In this document: one piece after another, positions 1 through 8,941 of the stretch
Position numbering within the stretch: position 1 is the stretch's first letter
Layout of the letters: each line of letters starts with the position of its first letter
Made by a program: the position numbers and the translations under genes
Notes under the pieces: generated by a model
The model's database searches: none
What the model saw: the letters and a program-made list of their open reading frames with translations, nothing else
Told to the model about the DNA's origin: nothing
Assembly: GCF_030272615.1 (NCBI RefSeq)
Contig: NC_081414.1
Location: 809,823,069-809,887,068, forward strand
Length of the DNA stretch: 64,000 bases
Direction: 5' to 3'
DNA from: Cryptomeria japonica
Lineage: Eukaryota > Streptophyta > Pinopsida > Cupressales > Cupressaceae

Positions 1-2729
1 TTAGAAGGTTTATTAGGCATAGACATAGTCACATCCATAGGGATGGGTTGGGAATCTTCTTGAGGAAAGACATTAGTTTTATCTCTCAAAGGAAGAACTT
101 CCTTCTCAAGAACGATAGGAATATCAAGTTTGGGTGTTCTAGGTTCACTTAAAGATAGGATCATATCTGTTTTCCATTTTTGATAAGATTTGAAAAGATG
201 ATCACTTCGCGGAGGAAGGGATTGGAATTGTTTAGGCCAAAAATAATCAATAGGAACGCTAGAAGTTCTTTCAGCTGGTTTAAAGAGACTATGATTGACA
301 GTAACAACTTCACCATTATGGGGAAATTTCAAACATTTGTGAATAGGAGAAGCAATAGCTTTCATGGAAGATAGCCAAGGATAGCCAAGCTTCACACGAA
401 ATTGTTCAGATGAAGGAATAATAGCAAAGTTCACATCAAGGGATTTGTTATGAACTTCAATAGGTAATGTAATAGAACCAATTGCAGGAGAAGAAAATGC
501 ATCAAATAATTTCACAACCACATCTGTTTTGTCATAGATCACTTGATTCAATTGCAAAGTAAAAAGAAATTCTTTAGTAATAACATTAACCATGCACGAA
601 GGATCAATAAGCACTCCATGGCAAGGTGTATTCTTGACTTTTGCAACTATGTATAAAGGACCATCAGGTGCCCTGATAGTTTCACTAGAATCAAATGTGA
701 TGGAAGGTTCTTTAGGGTTTTCTTGCTGCTCTACAAAGTTAATCACATTCGGAGTCATAGACACAAGACCATCAGATGATAAAGAAGAATCATTAGTCTC
801 AATCGCATTAGAGGTATGGGAAGGTAATTGATCAGTAAAAATCTGAAGATTTTGGTTAGGAGGAGCTACAGATGTGTTGCCTTTATCATTCACTCCAGAA
901 ATAGAAATAGTATTATTATCAATCAAATCTTGAATTTTACCCTTTAAAGAAAAACATTTTTCAGTATCATGCCCAGGCTGACGATGAAATTGACAAAAAG
1001 CTTTGTTATCAAAATAAGGTGAAGTAATCTTTGCAGGATCAATTTGTCTTATAGGAGGAAGAGTAAGCACATTTTGTTCCAATAACTTATTCATAATACT
1101 ATGCAATGATTCATTCAAAGGAGTATACTTTCTTTCTTTCTTGAAAAATTTAGAAATAGGAGGCACACCTGATGCTGCATTCACATTGTTGTTGATGATT
1201 TTTTCATTGAATTTGATGGAATCTCTATTTGGTTTAAACTTTCCAAATGGTTGCTGACTGCTATCACCCTTATCACTCGGAGCCATAGGATGTGATTGTT
1301 CCATTTGACTCACAGTCAGTTGATAATTGTGAAGAGTTGCACACAACTGTTGGAAAGAAGTAAACTCAGAAAACAGAAGTTTGTCTCGAATATCTTTTTG
1401 TAAATTAGAAATAAAGATTCTTTGAATATCATTGTCAGGCACTGGAAAAGAAATTTGAGCATACAAATGCTTATATCTACCAATGAAATCAGTCACTTTT
1501 TCTTTAACACCTTGTTTACAATGCATTAAATCAATCAAAGTAACTTTAGGACTTATATTGTTTTGAAATTGTTGAATAAAAGCATTTGCAAGTTGTTCGA
1601 AAGAAGTAATAGAATAAGAAGGCAACGAGCAATACCATTGTAGGGCTTTGTCTCTTAATGTTCTAGCAAACAACTTTGCAAGCAACCTTTGGTCATAAGC
1701 AAAATCGGTACAAATTGTTTGAAAAGTCTTAACATGTGTTAGAGGATCACCTTTACCATTATAAAGCTCCAAATGCGGGATTTCAACATGTTTAGGGGGA
1801 ATAGCTCTAACAATGTTAAGAGAAAGTGGGCTCGCAACATCAAATGTGGGCACACTAAACTTAGATTGATTCATAGAGGTAATTTGTTGCTGTAAAGAAG
1901 AGACAGTTTGTGCAAGATTGTTAATGGTCACTTCAGTTGAAGAATTCATATTAGATGTGTTAGATTGAGATGGAGGTGTTATGTTATTGAAAGAAGGTAA
2001 AGAGTAAGGTGGCGGGACACTATGATAGTTAGTCATAGGAGATGATTGGATAGGGGGAACACTACAAGGAGGAATGGAATGGTTGAATGAATTACCCCCT
2101 TGCGTCATGTTCATTTGCGGAGATGTAATAGGAACACTCATTGAAGGAATGAATGAAGAAGTCAGATTGAATGAAGGAAGAGGGTTAATTGAAGAGGGAG
2201 GACTGCCCCCATGACTGGTGATCATAGGAGGAATGTCTTGTATAGAAGTGGTCATTATGTTTGATGTAAAGGTAGGTATGCTAGCAATAGGAGTTGTCAA
2301 AGGGATAGAGTGATTGACTTGAGTAGGAGGTTGTGTATAACCTAAAGTTTCGGCACAACTCTTCATAGGCATCACATTTGAATCCACAATGTGTGCAATA
2401 CCACGCAAAATATCAATTCTATTCTTGTCACTTTGAAGCATATGTTTTAAACCCTCAATTAAAGGAAGAGCTTGACTATCGGGGTATTCTTGAGACATCC
2501 ATTGTCGAAAATCGTCAAATTGGTTATCCAATTTCACAAGTTGTTCTACAGAAACCTCATGGAGAGCTTCTTCATCATTAGGAGGATTAGAGGAATTACT
2601 CGTGTCCTCGTTAAAAAGGCTATTCAAATTAGGTTCCATCTCCTCGGTAATTAAACCTCGGAAAGACTTAATTCTAAGGCTTCGTCTAACGAGAATAGTG
2701 TAAGTAGGACTTATTGTTGTAAAACTCAT
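1..2729 (-). CDS. Ty3-type Gag-protease polyprotein, partial
   Basis: An open minus-strand frame runs from an ATG at 2729-2727 to the window edge, about 909 codons, with no stop found at the checkpoints I translated; it has no stop inside the window. An alternative ATG lies at 2639. The first 270 or so residues are rich in Pro, Ser, Asn and Thr. A retrotransposon gag domain follows (about 1790-1390, with tryptophan-containing LQWYCSLP), then a zinc knuckle CQFHRQPGHDTEKC (about 1003-960). A retropepsin-like segment spans about 660-370, where the usual D-T/S-G active site reads IDPSC. Known role: Gag forms the particle and the protease processes it. The unbroken frame suggests recent origin or selection. 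The replaced active site could mean an inactive protease or a lineage variant. Confidence 0.8.
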   Translation of the reverse strand, partial: MSFTTISPTYTILVRRSLRIKSFRGLITEEMEPNLNSLFNEDTSNSSNPPNDEEALHEVSVEQLVKLDNQFDDFRQWMSQEYPDSQALPLIEGLKHMLQSDKNRIDILRGIAHIVDSNVMPMKSCAETLGYTQPPTQVNHSIPLTTPIASIPTFTSNIMTTSIQDIPPMITSHGGSPPSSINPLPSFNLTSSFIPSMSVPITSPQMNMTQGGNSFNHSIPPCSVPPIQSSPMTNYHSVPPPYSLPSFNNITPPSQSNTSNMNSSTEVTINNLAQTVSSLQQQITSMNQSKFSVPTFDVASPLSLNIVRAIPPKHVEIPHLELYNGKGDPLTHVKTFQTICTDFAYDQRLLAKLFARTLRDKALQWYCSLPSYSITSFEQLANAFIQQFQNNISPKVTLIDLMHCKQGVKEKVTDFIGRYKHLYAQISFPVPDNDIQRIFISNLQKDIRDKLLFSEFTSFQQLCATLHNYQLTVSQMEQSHPMAPSDKGDSSQQPFGKFKPNRDSIKFNEKIINNNVNAASGVPPISKFFKKERKYTPLNESLHSIMNKLLEQNVLTLPPIRQIDPAKITSPYFDNKAFCQFHRQPGHDTEKCFSLKGKIQDLIDNNTISISGVNDKGNTSVAPPNQNLQIFTDQLPSHTSNAIETNDSSLSSDGLVSMTPNVINFVEQQENPKEPSITFDSSETIRAPDGPLYIVAKVKNTPCHGVLIDPSCMVNVITKEFLFTLQLNQVIYDKTDVVVKLFDAFSSPAIGSITLPIEVHNKSLDVNFAIIPSSEQFRVKLGYPWLSSMKAIASPIHKCLKFPHNGEVVTVNHSLFKPAERTSSVPIDYFWPKQFQSLPPRSDHLFKSYQKWKTDMILSLSEPRTPKLDIPIVLEKEVLPLRDKTNVFPQEDSQPIPMDVTMSMPNKPS

Positions 2730-3890
2730 GCACTAGAGAGAGAGAGAAAATTTTGAATTTTAGAGGTAGCAAATTTCAGTAAAATCAGCCAATCTTCTGG
2801 ATTTAAGCTATTAAATACAATCAGGACAATCTCCCGAAATTTCAGAAAAAATGTCAGGGACTGTGGCGCTCGGAGTGCACACGGTCCCGACAACTTTTTT
2901 CGAAATTTGCAGGGATGAAAGTTATGATGATTTTAGAGCTAATCTGAAAAAATTGAGTGATTTTACAATCTGTAGATACGACAAATTAAAGTTGCAATCT
3001 CGAAATTGAACCCTACCAAGATTGTCGAAAAATGCAAAATTTGAATTTTGAAAAAGAGAGGGAAACTGAAATTTTGAATTTTATGATTTTAGAGGGGATG
3101 TTAAGAGCAATGCAAGTTTTGAAATTTAAAAGTTGACTCAATTTCACGCAAAATTCAATTTTGAAAGCGGAAATTAAAGTTGTTGTAATTAAGCACTTAA
3201 TTTCAAAAGTCACAAATTGCAAGAATTTAAATAAAGCACTGAAATTTTTAATGAATGCAAACACACTTTTCAGATTTAGGACAGTAAGAACACAATTTTG
3301 ACACAAAATTTCAATTTCAACAATTTTTGAATGTTTAGAAGCCCTAAACCAAGCAATCACAAGACCAACTTTGACTGTAATTTTGAAAGTGTTATAATTG
3401 ATAAAATTAGCCAAAATTCTGGATTTTAGCAGAAAAATACAGTAAGATCTAGCTCCCGAAATTTCAAAAAAAATGTCGGGGACGATGGCGCTCGGAGTGC
3501 ACACGGTCCCGGCAACTTTTTTCGAAATTTTCAGGGATGAAAGATATTGTGATTTTATTGCGGAATCCAAAGTTACAGCTGATTTGGAGATGTTTTGATC
3601 AGTGAAATTGTCGGACAAAGGTTGAATCAATAGGGTTTCAAAAATTAGGGTTTTGACACTTAACCACTTAACTTTTAGAATTAAAGCACAAATATGAACT
3701 GATAATTTGTAATAGAAGGGCAGATCTGAAACAAGCATTAATAATTAAACATTTCACAAGTTCAATTACTAAAAAGAAAATTTAGGGTTTTTATGCAATT
3801 AACCTCTAAAATTTGCAAAAGATCAAACATGGAAATGCAATTAAGGAATCCAATTTTCAGATCTAACCATGAATAATCAGAAAGGATGTT
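2730..3890 (-). other. Element A 5' leader with duplicated hairpin segment
   Basis: About 1.16 kb lies between the primer site and the gag start. A segment of roughly 170 bp occurs twice with an offset of 622 bp (about 2779-2950 and 3400-3575). Each copy holds an imperfect inverted repeat of about 30 bp per arm whose inner stem is GGGAC/GTCCC and whose loop contains the palindrome GTGCAC (2875-2880 and 3497-3502). A short GA run is at 2732-2750. The 241-codon minus frame in this stretch is low-complexity and is not credited as a gene. Confidence 0.75.
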
Positions 3891-3906
3891 CATGTCGGGT
3901 TCACCA
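3891..3906 (-). promoter_or_regulatory. Primer binding site of element A, tRNA-Trp-like
   Basis: On the minus strand the element reads TGGTGAACCCGACATG three bases after the LTR. This is complementary to the 3' end of plant nuclear tRNA-Trp (…CACGTCGGGTTCA plus CCA), with one mismatch in 16. The tRNA sequence is from memory of the Arabidopsis gene. The position next to an LTR ending in ACA supports the call. Confidence 0.7.
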
Positions 3907-4790
3907 AAATGTAAAGCGGAAAATCGATCGAACCCTAGTTGCTCTCCCCTCTTCCAACTCCAAGGAGAGAGAAGGGAGGTTGCTCGGGTTGATGGTTTTC
4001 ACTTAAGGAGACTTTACATTCAAAAGAGGGGTTGAAACCCACAAGATCCAATCCCACACAATGCAAGATTGGATGCTAAATGCGTTTCAAGGGTTAAAAT
4101 AGCCAGGCTACCCTCTTTTGTAAAGAATGTGCATAGAAGAATTAAGCTAGGAATGCATAGAAAGTGAGAAAGATTCACTTATAAACTGAGATAGGGATAC
4201 AGGATGCAGTTGCAGACCTGGAATTAGTTGTAAAATGTCGATACGGCGCTGTCCTACAAATTTGAGCGAAAGTCGACGGGACGATGGCGCCCGGCGTGCA
4301 CACGGTCCTCCGAAAAATTCGCGAAACGAAGGGGGATTTATTCGTCTCTGCACAAGGATTCCAGATCTTCAATTTCAGCCGCGTACCTACAACCTACACA
4401 CAGAAAAGCGAAGATGATTGGGGGGTTAGGGATTAGGGGTTTGCCTTTAGGTCAAACCCCGGTTTTGGAATTAACCAAGAAATGAGAAATGCTGTAAATG
4501 CAAATGTCTGTAATGTAAAACAAGTACTAATACCTTGTTGTAAGGATGTTTGTATCCTTATGTGCGAAGGTATAGATGTTGTTGTATGTTGTATGTTGTA
4601 GTAGTATGTAGTAAGTGATCTCCTCTTCAATGGTTGAATCCTTGTCTTGAATGCAACACTTAGCCTTGAATGGAGACTTAGAAGGAATGCTTGAATGCTT
4701 GAATGCTTGAATGTTTGAGTATTGTTTCCACGTCTTGTACACATATGTCCTTCCTCTTTTTTATCTACCCAAATGGGAGAGGAAAATGGA

Positions 4791-4799
4791 GTTTATATA
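4791..4799 (-). promoter_or_regulatory. TATA box of LTR A
   Basis: TATATAAAC on the minus strand lies about 385 bp inside the LTR, between the GC hairpins and the transcribed part. It is the best core-promoter candidate in this LTR. Confidence 0.6.
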
Positions 4800-4922
4800 C
4801 TTGCCAATTAGGGTTGATAGACTGATTTTTCCGACATTAGGCCGACCAGGAAAGATAATTTCCAATTTTGCAAACAAAAAGACCCGAAGTCCCATAGGAG
4901 ACCGGGCCCAAAATAGGGCCAG

Positions 4923-5011
4923 GGACCAGGGCACTGGGCACCATGGTCCTGGGGGACCAGGGCGCTGGGCGCCCTGGTCCTAAAGGACTAGGGCACTGGG
5001 CGCTCTGGTCC
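4923..5011 (-). repeat. Three tandem GC-rich hairpins in U3 of LTR A
   Basis: Units of 27 bp at 4923-4949, 4954-4980 and 4985-5011 each read GGACCAGGGC…CTGGTCC or a close variant. The middle one is a near-perfect hairpin with a 12-bp stem. They sit about 120-210 bp upstream of the TATA box, where retroelement enhancers usually lie. Any regulatory role is inference. Confidence 0.7.
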
Positions 5012-5189
5012 CACCTCTCGGGATAGCAGGGTGCAAAGGAGGTTCAGGCCAGGGTGCTTAAAAAATGTAGTTTTTTGTGTCGTGGACAAGTTTCGGGGTC
5101 TCCATTCAAGTTCCATGTTGTGTCACCATCGTGAAGACCGAAATGCAGTCGAAATTGCAAGTGTCACAATTTTAGGATGCTACAATGGC

Positions 5190-6216
5190 ATTTTGACAAA
5201 GGCAGGTTGAGATACATGACCATGTTTGCTATATTTGGAAAATGTGTATTGGAAGGCACATTAATGGTGGTGATGAGGATACAACTGTCTGGGTGATCGA
5301 ATCAAATAGGATCTAATTAGATTTGGTTTATCTCGAGGTTGATGAGGAAACCCTAACCGCCCATGTTTTTGAATTGGCTTTTGGCGGGAAAACTAGGTTA
5401 TAAATAAGGAAGCCAAAATCATTGAAGGTTGTTGCGAAGGGTTTGTATGCTGCATGAGAGAGCTAGATTAGTTAGAGAGAAAATAGCTAAGGATAGCAGT
5501 GACTGAGAGAGTGAAGGTTAAACTAGTGATAGGGTTTAATAGAAGGTTAACCGGTATGGTCTGAACAACCGGTATAGCAACTTGAGTACATCTGAAGAGA
5601 TAGCCGGTAGGAGCTTGTAACGACAGGGAGATAGTTGAGAGGACTGAAGATTAGAGTAGTGAGGAGGAGATCTAGCAAAGCAAAAGAAGAGAAGAGGTGA
5701 ACTGGTAGAGTTTACCAACAAAGCAACAAAAGAGTGAACTGATGTAGCTGAAAAAGTGTCTCACTGGCAGGGTAAGATATATGAGATGGTTACAAGATTC
5801 ACTTGTAACAATATTATTACTTTTGCATTTGATGTTATCATTGTGATCATTGAGTTGTAGCTCAGTGTAGGGGTTGTAGCTACTTTGGGTTGGTGCCCAT
5901 AAACTAGCAAGGGTTGTAGCTCCTTTGGGTTGGTGCCCTAAACATTGTAACAAAGTTTTTCCTTGTGAGGCTAGATTGGAGCAGTAGACTCTAGCAACAT
6001 TGCTCACTGAGGTTTTTCCCATCTTGGGTTTTCCTCGTATATGATGGTGTTATGTGATGTCCCTTTGTGTGTTTAGATTTGAGTTGGTCTCCCCACAAAC
6101 CGATAAGTTTGTTCAGAGTTAGATTTAATAACCAGTATTCTCACATAGGATAGTTTAAGGGAAAATTTTGAGAACCATTGATTCACCCCGCTCTCAGTAG
6201 TGCATTGTGTCTAACA
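5190..6216 (+). repeat. Copia-type LTR remnant, 3' part
   Basis: This has the layout of a plant copia LTR: TATAAATA at 5399-5406, a transcribed region with two short repeats of GGGTTGTAGCT, a GTTTTTCCCATCTTGGG segment typical of LTRs in this window, and a terminus GATTCACCCCGC…CTAACA at 6216. No primer site follows, so it is a solo LTR or a 3' LTR. Its start was separated from it by insertion of element A. No duplication can be tested. Confidence 0.6.
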
Positions 6217-6607
6217 GATTCTTGAGCAAGGAAGGTTACCTCAAAGTTTGATACATATCTTAAAAAATGTTTATGTCTCATTTGTACATTAATATGACCC
6301 TAATTTGAATTGAATATATGAGCCATATTGGATAGTTTTAGTTCATATTTTTAGAAAGGTCAAACATAATAATGACATAAAGAATAGTGCAAAAGAGTAG
6401 AATAAATGGGGTATAAAATGCGATGCATGTTAGGTTTTATCTCAAATTTGATGAAATTAGATGTTGAAAGAGAACAAGTCACAACTTTTGGTATTTTATT
6501 GTAATTTTATTTTATATGATTCTCCAAGGGTAGTGATTTAATGGTTCTCATTAGAACTAAAAAGTGTTTTCAACTTAAGAATTAACTATCCGAGCACACC
6601 AAACCAA
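6217..6607. other. Anonymous AT-rich sequence
   Basis: No ORF, repeat or family resemblance was seen in this stretch between the LTR remnant and the target duplication of element C. Confidence 0.5.
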
Positions 6608-6612
6608 GATAA

Positions 6613-7461
6613 TGTTGGCATTTTACACTCACATGAGAATGGTTGATGTTGTCATTGATGGAAACCAACCGATAACAAGATTCTATAGGTTCACCGGCAA
6701 AACAGACATCATCTACCGACATCGGTAGGCACAACAAGTTCATTCATCGACATCTAGTTTACACCGACAATAAAAAATATCGGCACTCAGGCCGACAAAA
6801 GACAAGTTTTGTTTATATGAATTGTATTGTAATGTCATTCATTATCTGTAAGCTGACATGATGTATTGTAAAGACTCATATATGTATGAGATCTTATAGG
6901 TCATTTTGATATAAGATAGTGTGATAGAATGGAGAATAGTAAATAGAATGTATAGGTGATTTCGTAATAAGGTAGATAGATTATGTGAGCAAATATCATT
7001 CGCCGGCAAGGTTTTTGGTTAAGGTTTCTGACTGAGCTTAAACCGGTACTGAATCAAGCATTGCAGATGCTATTTTGAGTAGTACATTGTATTGGATTTG
7101 ATTATCCATTTTTTAGTGAGTGAGACTCTTTCATTGAGCAGTGAGCTCTAGGCTGTTGGCCTTTCTGCATGTGCAAGCCCATATTGTAAGTTATATTTAT
7201 TCATATTGGCCAATGAGTAAATATTATGGGTCACAAATCCCACCGAGATTTTCCCTTACCGGGTTTCCTTGCCAAAATATCTTATGTTATGGTGTGCATT
7301 TATGTTGTCTCTATTATTTCTCTTTGCTGCATTATTACTTATTTATCGATACATTAATTTGGGTTGCAAAGTTATAAATAAGTTCAAATACTCCACCAAC
7401 CAGTTAGACACTAATTCACCCAACCTTCTTAGTGTCTTTGGGGCTATCATTGTATCTAACA
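6613..7461 (+). repeat. 5' LTR of element C
   Basis: 849 bp from TGTTGG to CTAACA, followed two bases later by the primer site. Compared by eye with the 3' LTR it shows many scattered substitutions, more than the LTR pairs of B or E. The insertion is therefore older than theirs. Confidence 0.9.
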
Positions 7462-7463
7462 AT

Positions 7464-7480
7464 TGGTATCAAAGCCTGGT
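7464..7480 (+). promoter_or_regulatory. Primer binding site of element C, initiator tRNA-Met
   Basis: TGGTATCAAAGCCTGGT differs at two positions from TGGTATCAGAGCCAGGT, the complement of the plant initiator tRNA-Met 3' end. Confidence 0.85.
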
Positions 7481-7532
7481 CCTCTATTTGTAAAAGCCTA
7501 ACAACTTGAGGAAGATTTTGAAGCCGGTACCG

Positions 7533-8606
7533 ATGGAGAGTTTGAGAAAATAGTTGGAAGGATCTCCTGAAGATTTTGATTTAAAAAAATTGAAGAATAT
7601 CAAACTTGAAGATGATGTGAGGACTACCGAGGAATTCATTAAAGGAATTCAGGAGAACTTGGTTATAACACAAAAAAAAGAGGAAGGAACTTCATGAGCA
7701 ATGCAGAAACATGATGATGAAAAGGAAACTCTTAGAGATATTATAGAGAAGTTGAGATAAGAGAACAGTAACATGAGGAATGAAATGGAAGATTTAACAA
7801 TGAGGCTATGTAAGGATATTGAAGATAGGAAGAAGAATGAAGAAGACTTGACTAGGAGACTTAATGATGAAGCAAATGAAAATCTGAGACTTTGTCATGA
7901 AAATGATATGCTAAAGACAGATCTGATTCACATGCAACATGATAAAGAGGAGCTTAGGAGACAAGTTGACATTCTAGAAAATGAGTTGATCACTGCAAAT
8001 GAATACAAAGACAAATTCAAGAAAAGTTTAGAAAGGATTGATGACATGCTGAAAAGACAAAAACCTGATGGAGATACAATTGGACTTGGATTTGAACATG
8101 GAGAAAGTTCTAGGACTACAAACAATCAAGATCACAACAAACCAATAAGACAACCTAATGCATATAAATTTAATGGGAAATGTTTTAATTACAACAAATT
8201 TGGTCATAGAGAAAATCAATGCAGATTTAGAAATAATCAGAATACAAATTTACCCACCGATCAATGTTCCAAATGCAATAAAGTTGTTCATAACTCATAA
8301 AATTGTAGAATGAATGTGAAATGTTATGTTTGTGGTAGATTTGGACATTTATATAATCAATGTATAACACAAACCATTCAAGGATATGGAAAGGCTATCC
8401 TGAGGAATAATGTAACTTGTTATGCATGTAGCAAGATTGGGCATAGTGTAAAATTTTATAGAAGCAAGACTATACCAGAGAACAATAAAGGATCTAATGA
8501 GAAGGGAAAAGAAAAAGTAGACAAAATAAAGCAAGAATTTTCAAAACAATGGATTAAGAAGAGAGATCAAAGAATTGATGAATCTATCCCTGCACTGGTA
8601 GAATAG
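7533..8606 (+). pseudogene. Element C ORF1: Gag-like, coiled coil and four zinc knuckles
   Basis: One frame runs from the ATG at 7533 to the stop after 8606, about 357 codons, broken by stops at 7551, about 7698, about 7758 and 8298. Most are explicable as C-to-T changes in Gln or Arg codons. Residues about 70-180 form a long charged, heptad-like coiled coil. The C-terminal half has four knuckle-like motifs: CFNYNKFGHRENQC (second Cys now Tyr), CSKCNKVVHNS-NC, CYVCGRFGHLYNQC and CYACSKIGHSVKFY (last Cys now Tyr). Such motifs bind RNA in retroelement Gags. The same order, coiled coil then four knuckles, recurs in element D, which supports it as the ancestral product. Confidence 0.75.
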
Positions 8607-8941
8607 AGTAACCCTCCACTAGTAGGAGATTCTTCATCTAACTAAGGAATAATCCTTAGGGGGTATGGTAGAAAACTAAAAATCATGCAGTCTACCCTCA
8701 GTTGATCGTAAGAAGTTATATTTATTCTTTACTGGCATATATGTTAAGATTTCACTTAACCGATAAGAATTTAATGCAGTTGTTGGAGAACATTTTGGTT
8801 ATAAAGCACTGAAAAACCCTCATTTCAATTCACCAAGTATCCAAGCATTCTAAGAGTGCAAAGAGATTTTAAAGGAAAAGCAATAAAGATCTTTTAGGGC
8901 ATTCAAGGATTTCACAAGTCAAAAATTATTTATTTTTCGAA

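Larger units (their letters stand above)
1..5184 (-). mobile_element. Ty3-type LTR retrotransposon A, 5' part (cut by window start)
   Basis: Reading on the minus strand the order is LTR (5184-3910), primer binding site (3906-3891), leader (3890-2730) and gag-protease frame (2729-1). Reverse transcriptase and integrase, if present, lie beyond base 1, so completeness cannot be judged. The C-x2-H-x4-H-x4-C knuckle and the gag style match plant Tat/Athila-type Ty3 elements. The insertion appears to split an older copia-like LTR whose remainder runs to 6216. The 5-bp duplication would be ATGGC at 5185-5189, but its partner is outside the window. Confidence 0.85.
3910..5184 (-). repeat. 5' LTR of element A
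   Basis: A 1275-bp segment is bounded by TGTA…TACA. It abuts the primer site at one end. At the other it has a terminus (TGTAGCATCCTAAAATTG on the minus strand) that resembles element B's LTR terminus (TGTAGACACCTAAAATTG). A TATATAAAC box on the minus strand lies at 4791-4799. Upstream of it, three 27-bp GC-rich hairpins occupy 4923-5011. A third copy of the GTGCAC hairpin core is at 4280-4310. The partner LTR is outside the window, so the outer boundary rests on terminus similarity alone. Confidence 0.75.

Noticed and set aside
3013-3738. 241-codon minus frame in the element A leader
   Set aside because: Low-complexity Lys/Ile/Phe-rich translation of AT-rich DNA that also crosses one of the duplicated hairpin segments; no domain or conserved start.
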